Part shown: positions 23,994 to 34,300 of the stretch, one piece after another
How the letters are laid out: every line of letters begins with the position of its first letter
How positions within the stretch are numbered: the first letter of the stretch is position 1
Assembly: GCA_016934335.1 (NCBI GenBank)
Contig: JAFGTC010000153.1
Coordinates: 1-54,412, forward strand
Length of the DNA: 54,412 nt
Source: Candidatus Omnitrophota bacterium
GTDB taxonomy: Bacteria; Hinthialibacterota; Hinthialibacteria; Hinthialibacterales; Hinthialibacteraceae
Direction: 5' to 3'
Notes under the pieces: model-generated
Database searches by the model: none
The model's input: the letters and a program-made list of their open reading frames with translations, nothing else
Told to the model about the DNA's origin: nothing
Made by a program: the position numbers and the translations under genes

Positions 23994-26186
23994 TTAGAAC
24001 AAACTCCATTCGTTAATGCTGGTTTGGCCTTCGAGCAAGTTCAGAAGAGTCCAGCCGGATTCATTGTTGTAAGGTTCAAAGACGCTTCCATCCGCTCGAC
24101 TGCAGTGCCATCCCCATTTTCCAGTGCGTACGCCGGAATTAGAGGCTTCACTGCTGTTCATCATGACGTCGAATCCAATCTGAGTCCGATCGGCCGGATC
24201 GAGGATAGCGTCTTTCACGATCCGGTATTCAATCACGAAGCCCGATTCGTCTTCTTTCACTTTAGCTCCGCAGGCCCAGTAAACCGGTTGGTCTTCTCCA
24301 TCCCGTCCGTTTTCCATGTATTTACCGCCGCTGGCGGCGTCCAGCATTTCGGGGAAATACTTATTGTTGGAAGCGGCGATTCGACCGTCTCCGACTACTG
24401 TCAACTGGCACCCGTAGCGGCTGCCTTCGATCGCGGAGGTTCGAGACATATTGCCGTCGAGGTAAATCTCGACGCTGTCGGCGTTCCAGAAACTCTGATC
24501 GGGATAATCAAAGCTGAGGCTGGGATCCGTCACGTCGGCTGCAATGTACAGGTATTCGTTGTCGTGGAAAACGTGAAATACAACGTTCTCTTCGTCGGCC
24601 GCATATTCATTTCCCGAAATATGTACGCCCGGCGCCGTATTGCCGTTGGATGCATCGTGATCAAACGCGTAGACGTTGGCTTCGTTATATTCTCCATCGC
24701 TGATCACGCCGTCCAACTCGACTTGGTTGGCGAGGAAAGGCGCTTCCACTACGGTCGCTTTGACATATTCGCTGAAGAACATCGGAGAATCCAGGCCGAA
24801 GATGGTTTCCTCATTGGCGATTCCCGACCAGATCGGCTGCACGTCGATTGGTTCAAGAGAAACTGCGTTATACGTGAGGTTTATTGGTTCATCGGGCGTT
24901 GCATCGACGTTCCAAGTGATTACGCCGTCCGACAAGACTCCGTCATGGCTGATCTCTTCCGCCGTCCAGCCTTGGGGGAGAACTTCCGTAATGGCGGCGG
25001 CGCCCGATTCGCCTTTCATGGTCACCGAAACAGAGACGCTGAAAGAGGCCGAGTCGCCTTGATAAATGATCGATCCTTCTTCGAAGGAGCGCACGGCGAG
25101 ACAGAACGAGGAAACCAAACCGAAGCGGATGTTATCGATCAAGATGTTCTGACCGTCCGCCGTGTTGGCTTCTCCGCCGTTATCATGATGAATGCCCAGC
25201 GAAAATTCTTCGCCTTCGATGATCGACGTCATGTGCGCTCCGAGATCGAGCGAAAATCCCAACGTTCGCCATTCACCTTTGTAATTGTTGATGCCTCGAA
25301 ACTCGACAGGCACAACAGTTCCTCCCGTAGAGGGTTGCAAATAGGGGCGAATCACGCACCAAGTCGAAAAATCATCGGTGACGCAAGCGTCAAAATAGAC
25401 CGCTCTTACGCGCGTCCAATCGACGTCTTCCAAAGTCTGCAAGGTTTTGACCGATCGCACTCCATTGGATGTGACCTGTATCACCATGCAGTTATCCCCT
25501 TCGGAGGGAGTCGCATAGTCTGCGCCCAGGACGGGAGGCAGTTCGGAAGCGTCCTGCGTCCATCCCAGCGGCGTTTCTTCGCCCGGATTGGTTTCGTTCA
25601 ATCCATAAACCTTGACGATTTCCAATTCAGTGGGATCGGTCGGCCGGACGCCGTAGATGTTGTCGATGAAGAATCGTCCTGATCCTACCAGGCCGGCGCT
25701 GACGACCATTTTGATCGTTCCGAAATCGGTCATTTCATTGGCGGAGCGATAAGGATCGATCGGCAGAACAACCTCATGCCATTCGCCGGGAGCGATGTAG
25801 TCGAAGGAAAGGCAGTCATCCGGATTCAAATGGCTTCGGACAGGAACGTTGCCGTTGCCGTCCGTGGCGCTGTCGTCTAGAAAATAGATCGAATAGCGCA
25901 ACTCTGTGACGCCCGTCAAATCCTGCGGAACTGGAAGATTCAATGCAGCTTGACCCCAGTAATTGCTGGTCGTAGCGTCATATTCGACATAGATCCCCCA
26001 CGATCCTTCGATCGGCGGAACATTTTCATAAGCGACTTCGTCCACCATGGAATAGACTATGGCGCCGCCCGTCATTTCGGCGTCGTTTTCCTCAAACCCT
26101 TCCACAAAAACCGTTTCGGTTTGAGCCATGCTCTGACTCACAATGAGTGATGCAAAGAAAACAGATGCGACAAACTTCTTTACCAT
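23994..26186 (-). CDS. Large secreted multidomain carbohydrate-binding protein (CBM9-type C-terminal domain)
   Basis: 730 residues with a signal peptide (MVKKFVASVFFASLIVSQSM...AQ) and AAGGAGG 8 bases before the ATG. It has three or four modules. Residues ~25-180 and ~190-355 are galactose-binding-like sandwiches (LRYSIYFLDDSATD, FFIDNIYGVRP; VRAVYFDACVTDD, NILIDNIRFG). Residues ~365-470 form an Ig/DUF11-like domain (ITEVLPQGWTAEEISHDGVL). Residues ~485-715 form a CBM9-like sugar-binding domain (QVELDGVISDGEYNEA, EYLYIAADVTDPS, WNADSVEIYLDGN, FVIEYRIVK). No catalytic site is seen. The end QTSINEWSLF matches the C-terminal tags of two other secreted proteins in the window. It probably binds polysaccharide at the cell surface. 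Confidence 0.8.
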   Translation of the reverse strand: MVKKFVASVFFASLIVSQSMAQTETVFVEGFEENDAEMTGGAIVYSMVDEVAYENVPPIEGSWGIYVEYDATTSNYWGQAALNLPVPQDLTGVTELRYSIYFLDDSATDGNGNVPVRSHLNPDDCLSFDYIAPGEWHEVVLPIDPYRSANEMTDFGTIKMVVSAGLVGSGRFFIDNIYGVRPTDPTELEIVKVYGLNETNPGEETPLGWTQDASELPPVLGADYATPSEGDNCMVIQVTSNGVRSVKTLQTLEDVDWTRVRAVYFDACVTDDFSTWCVIRPYLQPSTGGTVVPVEFRGINNYKGEWRTLGFSLDLGAHMTSIIEGEEFSLGIHHDNGGEANTADGQNILIDNIRFGLVSSFCLAVRSFEEGSIIYQGDSASFSVSVSVTMKGESGAAAITEVLPQGWTAEEISHDGVLSDGVITWNVDATPDEPINLTYNAVSLEPIDVQPIWSGIANEETIFGLDSPMFFSEYVKATVVEAPFLANQVELDGVISDGEYNEANVYAFDHDASNGNTAPGVHISGNEYAADEENVVFHVFHDNEYLYIAADVTDPSLSFDYPDQSFWNADSVEIYLDGNMSRTSAIEGSRYGCQLTVVGDGRIAASNNKYFPEMLDAASGGKYMENGRDGEDQPVYWACGAKVKEDESGFVIEYRIVKDAILDPADRTQIGFDVMMNSSEASNSGVRTGKWGWHCSRADGSVFEPYNNESGWTLLNLLEGQTSINEWSLF

Positions 26187-26515
26187 GTAAAAACCTCCTT
26201 AAACAAATTGGATTTAGACCGTTTCATAACGGTCTACTAAAGAATAAGTTGAAATTCAAGTACATAAAGGCTTATGATAAAAAAACTTAATGTTTTATTA
26301 ATTCGAATGTTCGAACTCCTTAGTGGTTTTCTGGATAAGGGAAAAAATAATGTAGTTCGCAGCTTGTTTCTTTTCTGAATTGATAAGACCGCCGGTTTGA
26401 GCGCATACGCTTCGTTGATCTTTGCTACTATCGCTCACTGGTGATTCATTGGATGAAACGCGGTATGATTTGCGTTAAGGGTATGAAAACATAGAAATCA
26501 TAAGGGGATTCTTTG
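26187..26515. other. Divergent intergenic region between the CBM9-type and GH genes
   Basis: AT-rich, 329 bases, with no gene. It holds the leader hairpin of the minus-strand gene (26216-26235) and presumably both promoters. AAGGGGA at 26502-26508 is the ribosome site for the plus-strand GH. Confidence 0.5.
26216..26235 (-). promoter_or_regulatory. Leader hairpin or operator upstream of the CBM9-type gene
   Basis: agaccgtt / aacggtct is a perfect 8-bp stem with a 4-base loop, 30-49 bases upstream of the ATG at 26186. If transcribed it sits just before the ribosome site. There is no U-tract next to it, so it is more likely an operator or mRNA-stability element than a terminator. Confidence 0.4.
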
Positions 26516-29293
26516 ATGCGGTCGATTCTTTTTGGTGCATGTTTCAATTTCTTTTTAATGATCACGGTTTGCCAAGCTCTTTCTCAGACTGCCTATGTTT
26601 GGTGGGAGGGAGAAAATCCTGTTCAAACCAATTTTCCCAAGACAACCTGGTTTAATACCGGCGCTTTGGAAGGGAAGAGGGATCTGCTTTCCGCGGGGGA
26701 CTGGTTATCCAATGACGGGAAACGCTCCGGGGAAGCCGCTTTCGCGCAATACTCTGTCGAAATTCCTCAAGCGGGCGAGTATCGATTCTGGGTGAGAAAA
26801 TTTTGGAAGCACGGCCCCTTCGAATGGCGGTTCAATAATCAAGAATGGCGCGTTTGTCTCCGCGACGTCGCGTTGGCGGACAGCGTTGCCATCCAGCAGC
26901 ATATTTCCGCCAACTGGGTTTTCTTGGGAAGCGTTGAATTGCCGCAGGGCGCTGCGGCGTTTGAATTGCGCCTTCTGGCGGATGAAGGCGAATCGCTGAC
27001 CGCCTGCTTCGATTGTTTTCTCTTGACACAATCTCTATTTCTCCCGCGAGGCAAATGGAAGCCGAATGAGAAATCCGGCGAAGCCGATGAGGGCTTTTTC
27101 TCCTGGGAGCCGCCCTTGGATTCGTTTTCGCAGGACGCTTTGCTCGATTTGCGTTATTTGAACGAATCGGCCGCGGGCGTCCATGGCTTTGTTCGAAGAG
27201 AGGGAGATCATTTTACGCTGGGCGACGCTTCTCCCGTGCGATTCTGGGCTGTGAACTTATCCAGCGAAATCGCCGCGCTGGATCGACCCTCGATTGATTA
27301 CCTGGCCCGGAAACTAGCGAAAACGGGCGTCAATATGGTCCGCTATCACAGCCCGATTTTTGATTCAACAAATCCGGATCGCGTTGACGAACAAAAGTTG
27401 GACAATCTTTTCTATTTAATTAATACGCTCAAAAAGAACGGCGTCTATACAACCATTAGTTTCTACTTTCCCTTGTGGTTTCAAATCCGGACCGACTATG
27501 GAATCCCCGGGTATGAGAGCATCGATAACAAAAGGCCTTTCGCCTTGTTATATTTCGATCCTCGCATGCAGGAGATTTATAAAAGCTGGGCGAAGACATT
27601 GTTGACGACGCAGAATCCCTATACCGGCGAATCTCTATCCAACGAGCCGGCCGTCGCCATCGTTGAAATTATCAATGAAGACAGCTATTTCTTTTGGACG
27701 TTTACCAAAAGCAATATTCCCTCCGTCCAATGGGCAAAACTGGAAAAACGATTCGGCGATTGGCTGATCGATCGATATGGTTCGCTGGAGAATGCTTACT
27801 CGAGGTGGGACGGGAAGAAAGAGGCCGGCGACGATCCAGAAAACGGGCGAATCGCTCTTTACGAAGCCTGGAGCATGACAGGCGGCTCCGTCCGTTCCCA
27901 GAGCGCATCGACGGTTAAGCGCATCGGCGACCAAGTGCGGTTTTTGACGGAGCAGCAGCGATCGTTCTATGCCGATATGAAAACCTATTTTACGGAGGAT
28001 TTGGGCTGCCGCAGTTTGATCAGCGCGAGCAACTGGCAGGTCAGCGATCCCAACATGCTGGATGCGCTCGAGCGATACACCTACACCGCCTGCGACGTCA
28101 TCGATCGTCATGGATATTTCAGCGGCGAACACCAAAGCGCGGATGGCTCCCATTCGTATTCGGTCGCGCCCGGCCATACCTTCAAGAATCTCGCCGCGGT
28201 TTCTGTTCCCGAGCGTCTTCCGCTTCAGTTTATCCAAGTGAGCGAGCATCCGCACATCATTTCTGAAATAGGATGGACCAATCCCAATTTATATCGCGCC
28301 GATTATTCCTTTTTGGCGGCGGCTTACGGGTCGCTGCAGGGCATTGACGGCTTTTACGCCTTCGCCTTGGGCGGGGCGTTCTGGGATGCGGACATGAAAA
28401 AATTTGCCTTATCGTGTCCCGTCATATTAGGCAACTTTCCCGCTTACGCCTTGATGTACCGGCGAGGCGACATCCAGGTCGGGGAGCCTGTGCTGCATCA
28501 AATTCTCGATTTGGAAGATCTCTATGCCATGAAGGGATCGGGTGGATCGGCGGCGCAGGCTCTCGATGATTTACGCCTTCAAGACATCCCTCCCGGCGGC
28601 GAAGTTTCCGGCGAAGTCAACAACATCGATCCATTATCCTTCTTTGTGGGGCGGGTCATGCGCTCTTTCGGCGTCAATACAGACGATTCGACGCAAATGA
28701 ATTTATCGAAATATATCGATCGCGAAAATAGGATTGTGACCAGCCGGACCGGCGAGTTGATCTGGAATTACGGAAGCGGTCTGGCGACCCTTCATACGCC
28801 GAAGAGTGAAGGAGCGGCTGGATTTTTGCAGCAGGCGGGGCGCATTCAAATCGGCGCGGCGGCGATCGAATCGCAAAATGAATACGGATCGATTGTGCTC
28901 GTCACTCTAGACGACCAACCGATACAGCATTCCAATAAAATTTTGATACAAGCGATGACGATCGAGCGCCCTTACGGTTTTCGGGCGTCCAATGGAAAAG
29001 ATGGGACGATTACGGATATGGGGGGGTATCCCTTCGGAGTAGAGAAAATTCAGGCGACTATTTCACTTCAATGGAGCGGCGCCAATACTGCGCAATTAAC
29101 GCCGTTGGATGAAAACGGCTATCCCGCCGATGCGCCGGCGATTATCCAACGCCAGAATTCCGATCAACCTTTTGTTTTTTCTCTCAAGGAAAACGCCGTG
29201 TATCATATTTTACAGCGATCTTCCAACACGAACGTGATTCATTGGCCTCTCTGCGAAATTCGCCAGGAAGAAAGAAGGAAAACCGCTTCTTAA
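26516..29293 (+). CDS. Large secreted glycoside hydrolase, TIM-barrel type (GH5/GH42-like clan)
   Basis: 925 residues from ATG 26516 (AAGGGGA 8 bases upstream; the TTG at 26513 is one codon before). A signal peptide ends near ALSQT. An N-terminal sandwich of ~160 residues (YVWWEGENP, EYRFWVRKFW) comes first. Then a (beta/alpha)8 barrel starts at about residue 215 with RFWAVNLSSEIAALD and GVNMVRYHSPIFDS. The acid/base candidate is the Glu of AIVEIINEDSYFFW; the nucleophile candidate is the Glu of PHIISEIGWTNP. Both sit at strand ends 4 and 7, as in clan GH-A enzymes. A C-terminal beta domain follows (SRTGELIWNYGSGLATLHTP). It is paralogous to the protein at 36354-39026. Likely a beta-galactosidase/mannanase-like retaining enzyme acting on oligosaccharides outside the cell; substrate unknown. 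Confidence 0.82.
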   Translation: MRSILFGACFNFFLMITVCQALSQTAYVWWEGENPVQTNFPKTTWFNTGALEGKRDLLSAGDWLSNDGKRSGEAAFAQYSVEIPQAGEYRFWVRKFWKHGPFEWRFNNQEWRVCLRDVALADSVAIQQHISANWVFLGSVELPQGAAAFELRLLADEGESLTACFDCFLLTQSLFLPRGKWKPNEKSGEADEGFFSWEPPLDSFSQDALLDLRYLNESAAGVHGFVRREGDHFTLGDASPVRFWAVNLSSEIAALDRPSIDYLARKLAKTGVNMVRYHSPIFDSTNPDRVDEQKLDNLFYLINTLKKNGVYTTISFYFPLWFQIRTDYGIPGYESIDNKRPFALLYFDPRMQEIYKSWAKTLLTTQNPYTGESLSNEPAVAIVEIINEDSYFFWTFTKSNIPSVQWAKLEKRFGDWLIDRYGSLENAYSRWDGKKEAGDDPENGRIALYEAWSMTGGSVRSQSASTVKRIGDQVRFLTEQQRSFYADMKTYFTEDLGCRSLISASNWQVSDPNMLDALERYTYTACDVIDRHGYFSGEHQSADGSHSYSVAPGHTFKNLAAVSVPERLPLQFIQVSEHPHIISEIGWTNPNLYRADYSFLAAAYGSLQGIDGFYAFALGGAFWDADMKKFALSCPVILGNFPAYALMYRRGDIQVGEPVLHQILDLEDLYAMKGSGGSAAQALDDLRLQDIPPGGEVSGEVNNIDPLSFFVGRVMRSFGVNTDDSTQMNLSKYIDRENRIVTSRTGELIWNYGSGLATLHTPKSEGAAGFLQQAGRIQIGAAAIESQNEYGSIVLVTLDDQPIQHSNKILIQAMTIERPYGFRASNGKDGTITDMGGYPFGVEKIQATISLQWSGANTAQLTPLDENGYPADAPAIIQRQNSDQPFVFSLKENAVYHILQRSSNTNVIHWPLCEIRQEERRKTAS

Positions 29294-29368
29294 TCATAAG
29301 GAAATTGGAAGGAAGGATATGGAGTCGAATTGCCGGCGGACGCTTCATCGGCGATGACATAAAGAATG

Positions 29369-29393
29369 GCGGTGAGAATGGGGATCTCACCGC
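29369..29393. terminator. Weak hairpin between convergent genes
   Basis: gcggtgag / ctcaccgc forms an 8-bp stem with a 9-base loop, behind the GH gene (stop 29293) and facing the minus-strand gene ending at 29441. It lacks a clean T-tract on either side. A run of G residues (about 29430-29437) lies nearby. Confidence 0.35.
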
Positions 29394-29440
29394 GGGGCGA
29401 TTCGGACTAGCCTCAATGGAATGAATGTAGGGGGGGGGAG

Positions 29441-29998
29441 TTATTCCGTATCTGTTTTGTGGGTGATTTTGTGCAAACTTCGCCGGACTTCGGGAGGCAG
29501 TTGAATACATTCGTCGACGATGCCCAGTTCTTTGATCACGCGGGCGGATAATTTAACCAGGCCTTTGGGAACTTTGACATGCACTTCATGGCCTCTATTT
29601 CCCTCTTCTTTCACATATACGGTGACGAAATTCAGAATTTTCGCATTCTCTTCCGTGATTTGTTCAAACCAGACGCGGACTTCGTCTTCGCCGGTAATGC
29701 GCACCAGATCTTCGCCCTCCATGTCGGCGAATTCTTGGAAGATTACTTTCGGCGTCAGTTCCAACTCTTCGCAGGCTTCGTGAATTTCCTCAGGCATGAT
29801 GGCGTAGATGGTTTCTATCAATCCGAGCGGCAGGGAGATTTTGACGGTTTCGCCTCCGGAGGCTTGCACTTCGACGCGAAGCAGAGTTTCTTCCGCATCG
29901 GGGGCGGCAGTCGCCGGCGATGCAGCGGCGATGAAAAGAATAGAGCAGCATGTAAGAGCCAAGGCGGTTTTGAAGATTGTTTGGGTGCGGGCGGTCAT
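29441..29998 (-). CDS. Small secreted protein with two repeated VxVPxGL units
   Basis: 185 residues from ATG 29998, which has AAGGAGA 8 bases upstream; the longer frame back to 30121 has no ribosome site. A signal peptide ends near ASPATAA. The mature part has two similar halves: RVEVQASGGETVKISLPLGLIE and TVYVKEEGNRGHEVHVKVP followed by KGLVKLSARVI (pieces listed separately). This V-x-V/I-x-(V/L)P-x-G-L pattern recalls the C-terminal region of YvlB/LiaX-type stress proteins, but the match is only in style. Acidic helices lie between them (EEIHEACEELELTP). The function is unknown; it is probably periplasmic. Confidence 0.65.
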   Translation of the reverse strand: MTARTQTIFKTALALTCCSILFIAAASPATAAPDAEETLLRVEVQASGGETVKISLPLGLIETIYAIMPEEIHEACEELELTPKVIFQEFADMEGEDLVRITGEDEVRVWFEQITEENAKILNFVTVYVKEEGNRGHEVHVKVPKGLVKLSARVIKELGIVDECIQLPPEVRRSLHKITHKTDTE

Positions 29999-30311
29999 GA
30001 TTCGTTTCTCCTTTTTCCAATTCATTTTTTCCTTGTTGAAACTTATACGAACGCGTCTTTGATTAATTTCAAATAATTTCAAAAAAAATGAAAAAAATTC
30101 CGGGGGCGGGGAAATCAGCATTTTTTGGCTGGAATCGCATCAACGCAGTTATCATAAGGGAGATAAATCAATGATAAATTACGAAAACCGTCGTTTCGAT
30201 AAATTCCGGGGCGATCACTGATGCCCGGCCGGATAGGCGAAAATCGACGGCTTACTGGAAAAGGTACGTTACATTATCATAAGTCTTCATACGATCATAA
30301 AGGAGGCGGTT

Positions 30312-31343
30312 GTGCAGAACGAGTCGGGCCATAACGAGCAGGTTTACCAAAAAGTCTGGGTCAGCGATTTGAAGGCCGGAGATAAAATTCAGAGTGTTTT
30401 TCAAATTACGCGCATCAATTTGAGGGATTATGACAAAGGGAAATTCCTGGCGCTGCGCTTAGGAGACAAAACGGGAAAAATTTCGGCGGTTTTGTGGAGC
30501 CTGGCGGAAGAAATATTCCAAGTCGTCTCCGAGGGGGATCTGGTGATCGTCGAAGGGCGCGTCAGCACGTATCAGCAGGAACTGCAGGTCAAGATCTACA
30601 CGATTCGTAAAGTCGCCGATTTGAGTCAATATGACCTGTCTGATTTTCTCCCCGTTTCACCGACGCCTCTCGAACAACTGGTGGAAGAATTCGACGCTAT
30701 GATTGAAAGCGTCAAAGACGACGATTACAAAAAACTCCTGCAATCGTTCCGGAATGACGAGTCTCTTTGGCCTCGCTTCTCGCTGGCGCCGGGCGCAAAG
30801 CGGTGGCATCACCCCTATTTGCACGGCCTGCTGGATCACACCCTTTGCGTGACGAAGATGTGCCGGCAAATGGCGGCCTTCTACCCGGAGATCGACTCCG
30901 ATCTGCTGATAACGGGCGCCGTGTTTCACGACTGCGGCAAATTGGATGAATACGTCTATAAGACGCAGATCGATTTCAGCACCGAAGGGCGGCTGCTGGG
31001 GCATTTGTTCCAAGGCTCGTTTATCGTCGAGCGGCTCGTCGACGGCATCCCGGGATTTCCTCGCGAAAAACGCATGCTTTTGCTGCACATCATCGCATCG
31101 CATCATGGAGAAGTGGTACGTTCGCCCGTTCTTCCCATGACGATGGAGGCGTGCCTATTGCATCATGTTGAAAATATGGACGCTCAAATGGCCGCCATCC
31201 GCCGCGAAATGAATGCGGCCCGCAAGCAGAACCAGACATGGACCGGATACGTTAAATTAATGGAGCGGGCTTTGTATCTTGGCGAAAATGGCAACCCAAG
31301 CGACAATGGGGATAACGAAAACTACGATGATTCGAGGTTGTAA
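30312..31343 (+). CDS. YhaM-like 3'-5' exoribonuclease (OB fold plus HD domain)
   Basis: 343 residues starting at GTG 30312 with AGGAGG 5 bases upstream. An N-terminal OB-fold nucleic-acid-binding domain (about 15-100: VWVSDLKAGDKIQSVFQI, ALRLGDKTGKISAVLWS, GDLVIVEGRVSTYQQELQV) precedes an HD phosphohydrolase domain (about 160-310). Metal-binding residues are in HGLLDHTLCVTKMC, GAVFHDCGKLDEY (the HD pair), IIASHHGEV and LLHHVENMDAQM. Family members trim RNA and single-stranded DNA from the 3' end and need a divalent metal. It is cytoplasmic. The stop is one base before the GTG start proposed for the next gene, so the pair is likely co-transcribed. Confidence 0.9.
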   Translation: MQNESGHNEQVYQKVWVSDLKAGDKIQSVFQITRINLRDYDKGKFLALRLGDKTGKISAVLWSLAEEIFQVVSEGDLVIVEGRVSTYQQELQVKIYTIRKVADLSQYDLSDFLPVSPTPLEQLVEEFDAMIESVKDDDYKKLLQSFRNDESLWPRFSLAPGAKRWHHPYLHGLLDHTLCVTKMCRQMAAFYPEIDSDLLITGAVFHDCGKLDEYVYKTQIDFSTEGRLLGHLFQGSFIVERLVDGIPGFPREKRMLLLHIIASHHGEVVRSPVLPMTMEACLLHHVENMDAQMAAIRREMNAARKQNQTWTGYVKLMERALYLGENGNPSDNGDNENYDDSRL

Positions 31344-31344
31344 C

Positions 31345-34300
31345 GTGCAGAACAGCCATTGGCATAGTTTGCGGTGGATGCACCGACTTTACCGCCGCTA
31401 CACGATGCGGCGATTGATTCATTGGATTGGCATGAGCGCCGTGCTGGGCGTCATCGTCGTTCAATTGATGCTTTTTTCCGCTTATCTCTTCAATCTCCAG
31501 TTTCGAAGCGTCAATCTGTTGTTCGCCGCGCTTGCCGGCTTATGGATCGCTTATGTCATTTATTCTCTGTTGGATTGGAAATCGGAAGGATTTGGGATCC
31601 GAACGTTTTTTCAGCGTATGGAGCAGCGGCATCCCGAAATCGCCAACCGGGCTTCTTTATTGGTTTACGCGGAGAAAAACTCCGATGAAATTCAACGGCT
31701 GGGCTATTCGAACGAACTGATTCAGGCCGATGATCTTTGGTTGGAGCAGCATATCGAATCGCAGTCCAAACACAAAAAAAACGCCGCCCCGATTTTCGTT
31801 ATTCTTGTTCTGCTGGCCGTCCTGATCCCATCCGGATTGTTTTATTATCTGCAAAACGATTTTGTAACGCAGGAGATTCATCGAATCTCTCAGGCGCTTT
31901 ACTTTCTTCGTTCTCCTCAAAATCATGATTCGATTCAGGCGCCCCGAAACGTCTCGGCGGCGCGAGGCGAGCCGATTACATTGACAGCCGTTTGGTCGAA
32001 TCCTGATCCTGCGGAAGAACCTTCCGTTTTTTTCCGCTCTCGAACCAGCTGGAATCGCCAGCCGGTTCAACGAAAAGGGAGGCAGCTGCTCTTTCACGTT
32101 CCTGCTGTCAGCCGGGAAATGGAATTTTACTTCACCGCCGGCAATGTCGTTTCCAACAAGGGGCGTTTAACGCCGATCGATCCTCCTTCGTTGACGCAGG
32201 GGCGTATGACATTCGAACCGCCGGCCTATACGGCGATGCCGGAGCAATCGATCGAGCGTCTCCGGCCGATGGCCGTACCGGAAGGCAGCCGCATTTCTGT
32301 GGCCGCCAAAGCTTCCGTGCCTTTGGCTTCGGCGTCCGTGTTTTACGGCTCTTTTTCCCGGGAGGCTCTCGTAGACGGCGACAAGATAAATGCCTCGCTG
32401 ACGATCGAAGAATCCAGCGATTTGTTCTTCCAAATGGAAGACGAACATGGTCTATCGGGAAGCAGCCGCAAGTATCGCTTCACCTCGATTCCCGATGCGA
32501 CGCCAACCTTGGAAATTTCGCAGCCGAAGCCCGTCAGCAACATGCCTTATGACATGCAGGTTCAAGTTCAACTTCATGCTCATGACGACTATCGTCTCGA
32601 GCGCCTATTCAAGCATGTGGAAATCAACGGGGAAAAAACCGATAAATATACGTTTATGGTCTGGTCGAATTCTGACGTCAATTCGGCGTCCGATTTGACC
32701 ACGTCCGTAACCACCGAACTGTTTATCACATATGACTGGAATTTGACGGAATACAAATTGTTTCCCGGCGATGAGGTGAGTTTTTCTCTGGAAGTCTTCG
32801 ACAATGATGCGCTTCACGGCCCTAAATCGTTTCAATCCCAAAAATACGTCGTGAAATATCCTTCTCTCGTCGATCTGTTGGCGCAGATGGATGAATTCGA
32901 AGAAAAGCAGATCGATGATTTGGACGATTTAGTGGAACAACAAAAGCAGATCACCGAAGACGCCAAAAACACCATCGAGAAATTATCGGAAAAGGTCAAA
33001 GAACGCGAGAAAAGCGTTGGCGGCGAAGAAAATGACGCCTGGATGGAGAAAAAAGAACTCGAGTCGATTCAGGAGCGGCAGGAGCAGCTCATCGAAGAAG
33101 CGAAAAAGATAGAAGAACAATTGGAGCAGTATGAAGAACAGGCGCAAGAGGCTTCACAAGAAGAAGATATGGGCTTCACGCCGGATATGTTGGAAAAAAT
33201 CGAGAAAATCCGCGAATTGATGCAGCAAATCATGGATGAGGACAGCCGCAGTCTAATGGACAAGATCGAGCAGACCATCGATCAGATGTCTCAGGAGATT
33301 ACGGAAGAACAATTAAAAGACCTGCAATTTTCGTTCGATGATTTCGATCAGCAGTTAGAACGAACCCTTTCCATGTTGGAAAATGCTTTTCAGGCTCGTC
33401 AGCTGGAAAGTTTGAAGCAGATGGCGGAAGAGATCGCCGAACGTCAGGATCATTTACAGCGCGAAACGGATAATCTGGCGAAAGAGAAAGAAAAACTCGA
33501 ATCGGGACAGGATGCCGAAGATCAGGCTGAGCTGGAATCTAAAAAAGAAGAATTGGAGGCCGATCAGCGTCTGTTGGAAAAGCGGCAGGAGCAGCTGGAG
33601 CAAGATGCGCAGACGCTGATGGACGCCATGCAGGATATGCAGAAATCCCTCGAGCAGACCAATCCGGCCATTGCGCAAAAACTGCAGGAAATGCAGCAGA
33701 ACGCCCAGCAGCAAGGCCTTCAAAAAGAAATGGCCCAAGCCGCGGAAAACATGAAGAGCGGCAACCTGAAGCAAGCCATGCAAAACCAGCAAAATACCAT
33801 CGATATGCTTAAGGCCATGGCGCAGCAGATGCAGGATCAGCTGTTCGATATGCAGGGCATGGATATGCAGATGGACGCGCAAGCTCTGGCTCGCATGATT
33901 CAACAAGGCTTGTTCCTGTCCAGCCAAATGGAAAATCTTACCGAATCGGCTCTTGGACGCAGCGAAGCGCTGGATGCGCTGCGGCGCGCCCAAGCCTTTC
34001 AGCGCGAATTGATCCGAATTGACGCTCAATGGAAAGAAATCTCGAAAACCAATCCGTTCATGAACCGCGAAGTTGAAACGTTCTTGCGCGCCAGCCAGGA
34101 ACGCTTGAGCCGGGCCGTCGCCGCCGGCCAGGGAGAAAAGTGGATTGGATTGCACGAAACTCGCGGTTCGATGACCGCCTTGAATTCCGCCGTCTATCAA
34201 ATGATGCAGGATATGCAGAACATGCAGCAGCAAATGAGCGCCTCGCAATCCCAAAGCCTGCAGCAGCAGATGCAGCAAATGATTTCGCAGCAGCAAAGCC

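Noticed and set aside
23961..25682. 573-residue open frame on the plus strand opposite the CBM9-type gene
   Set aside because: It is antisense to a clear multidomain protein with signal peptide and ribosome site; its translation shows no family signature.
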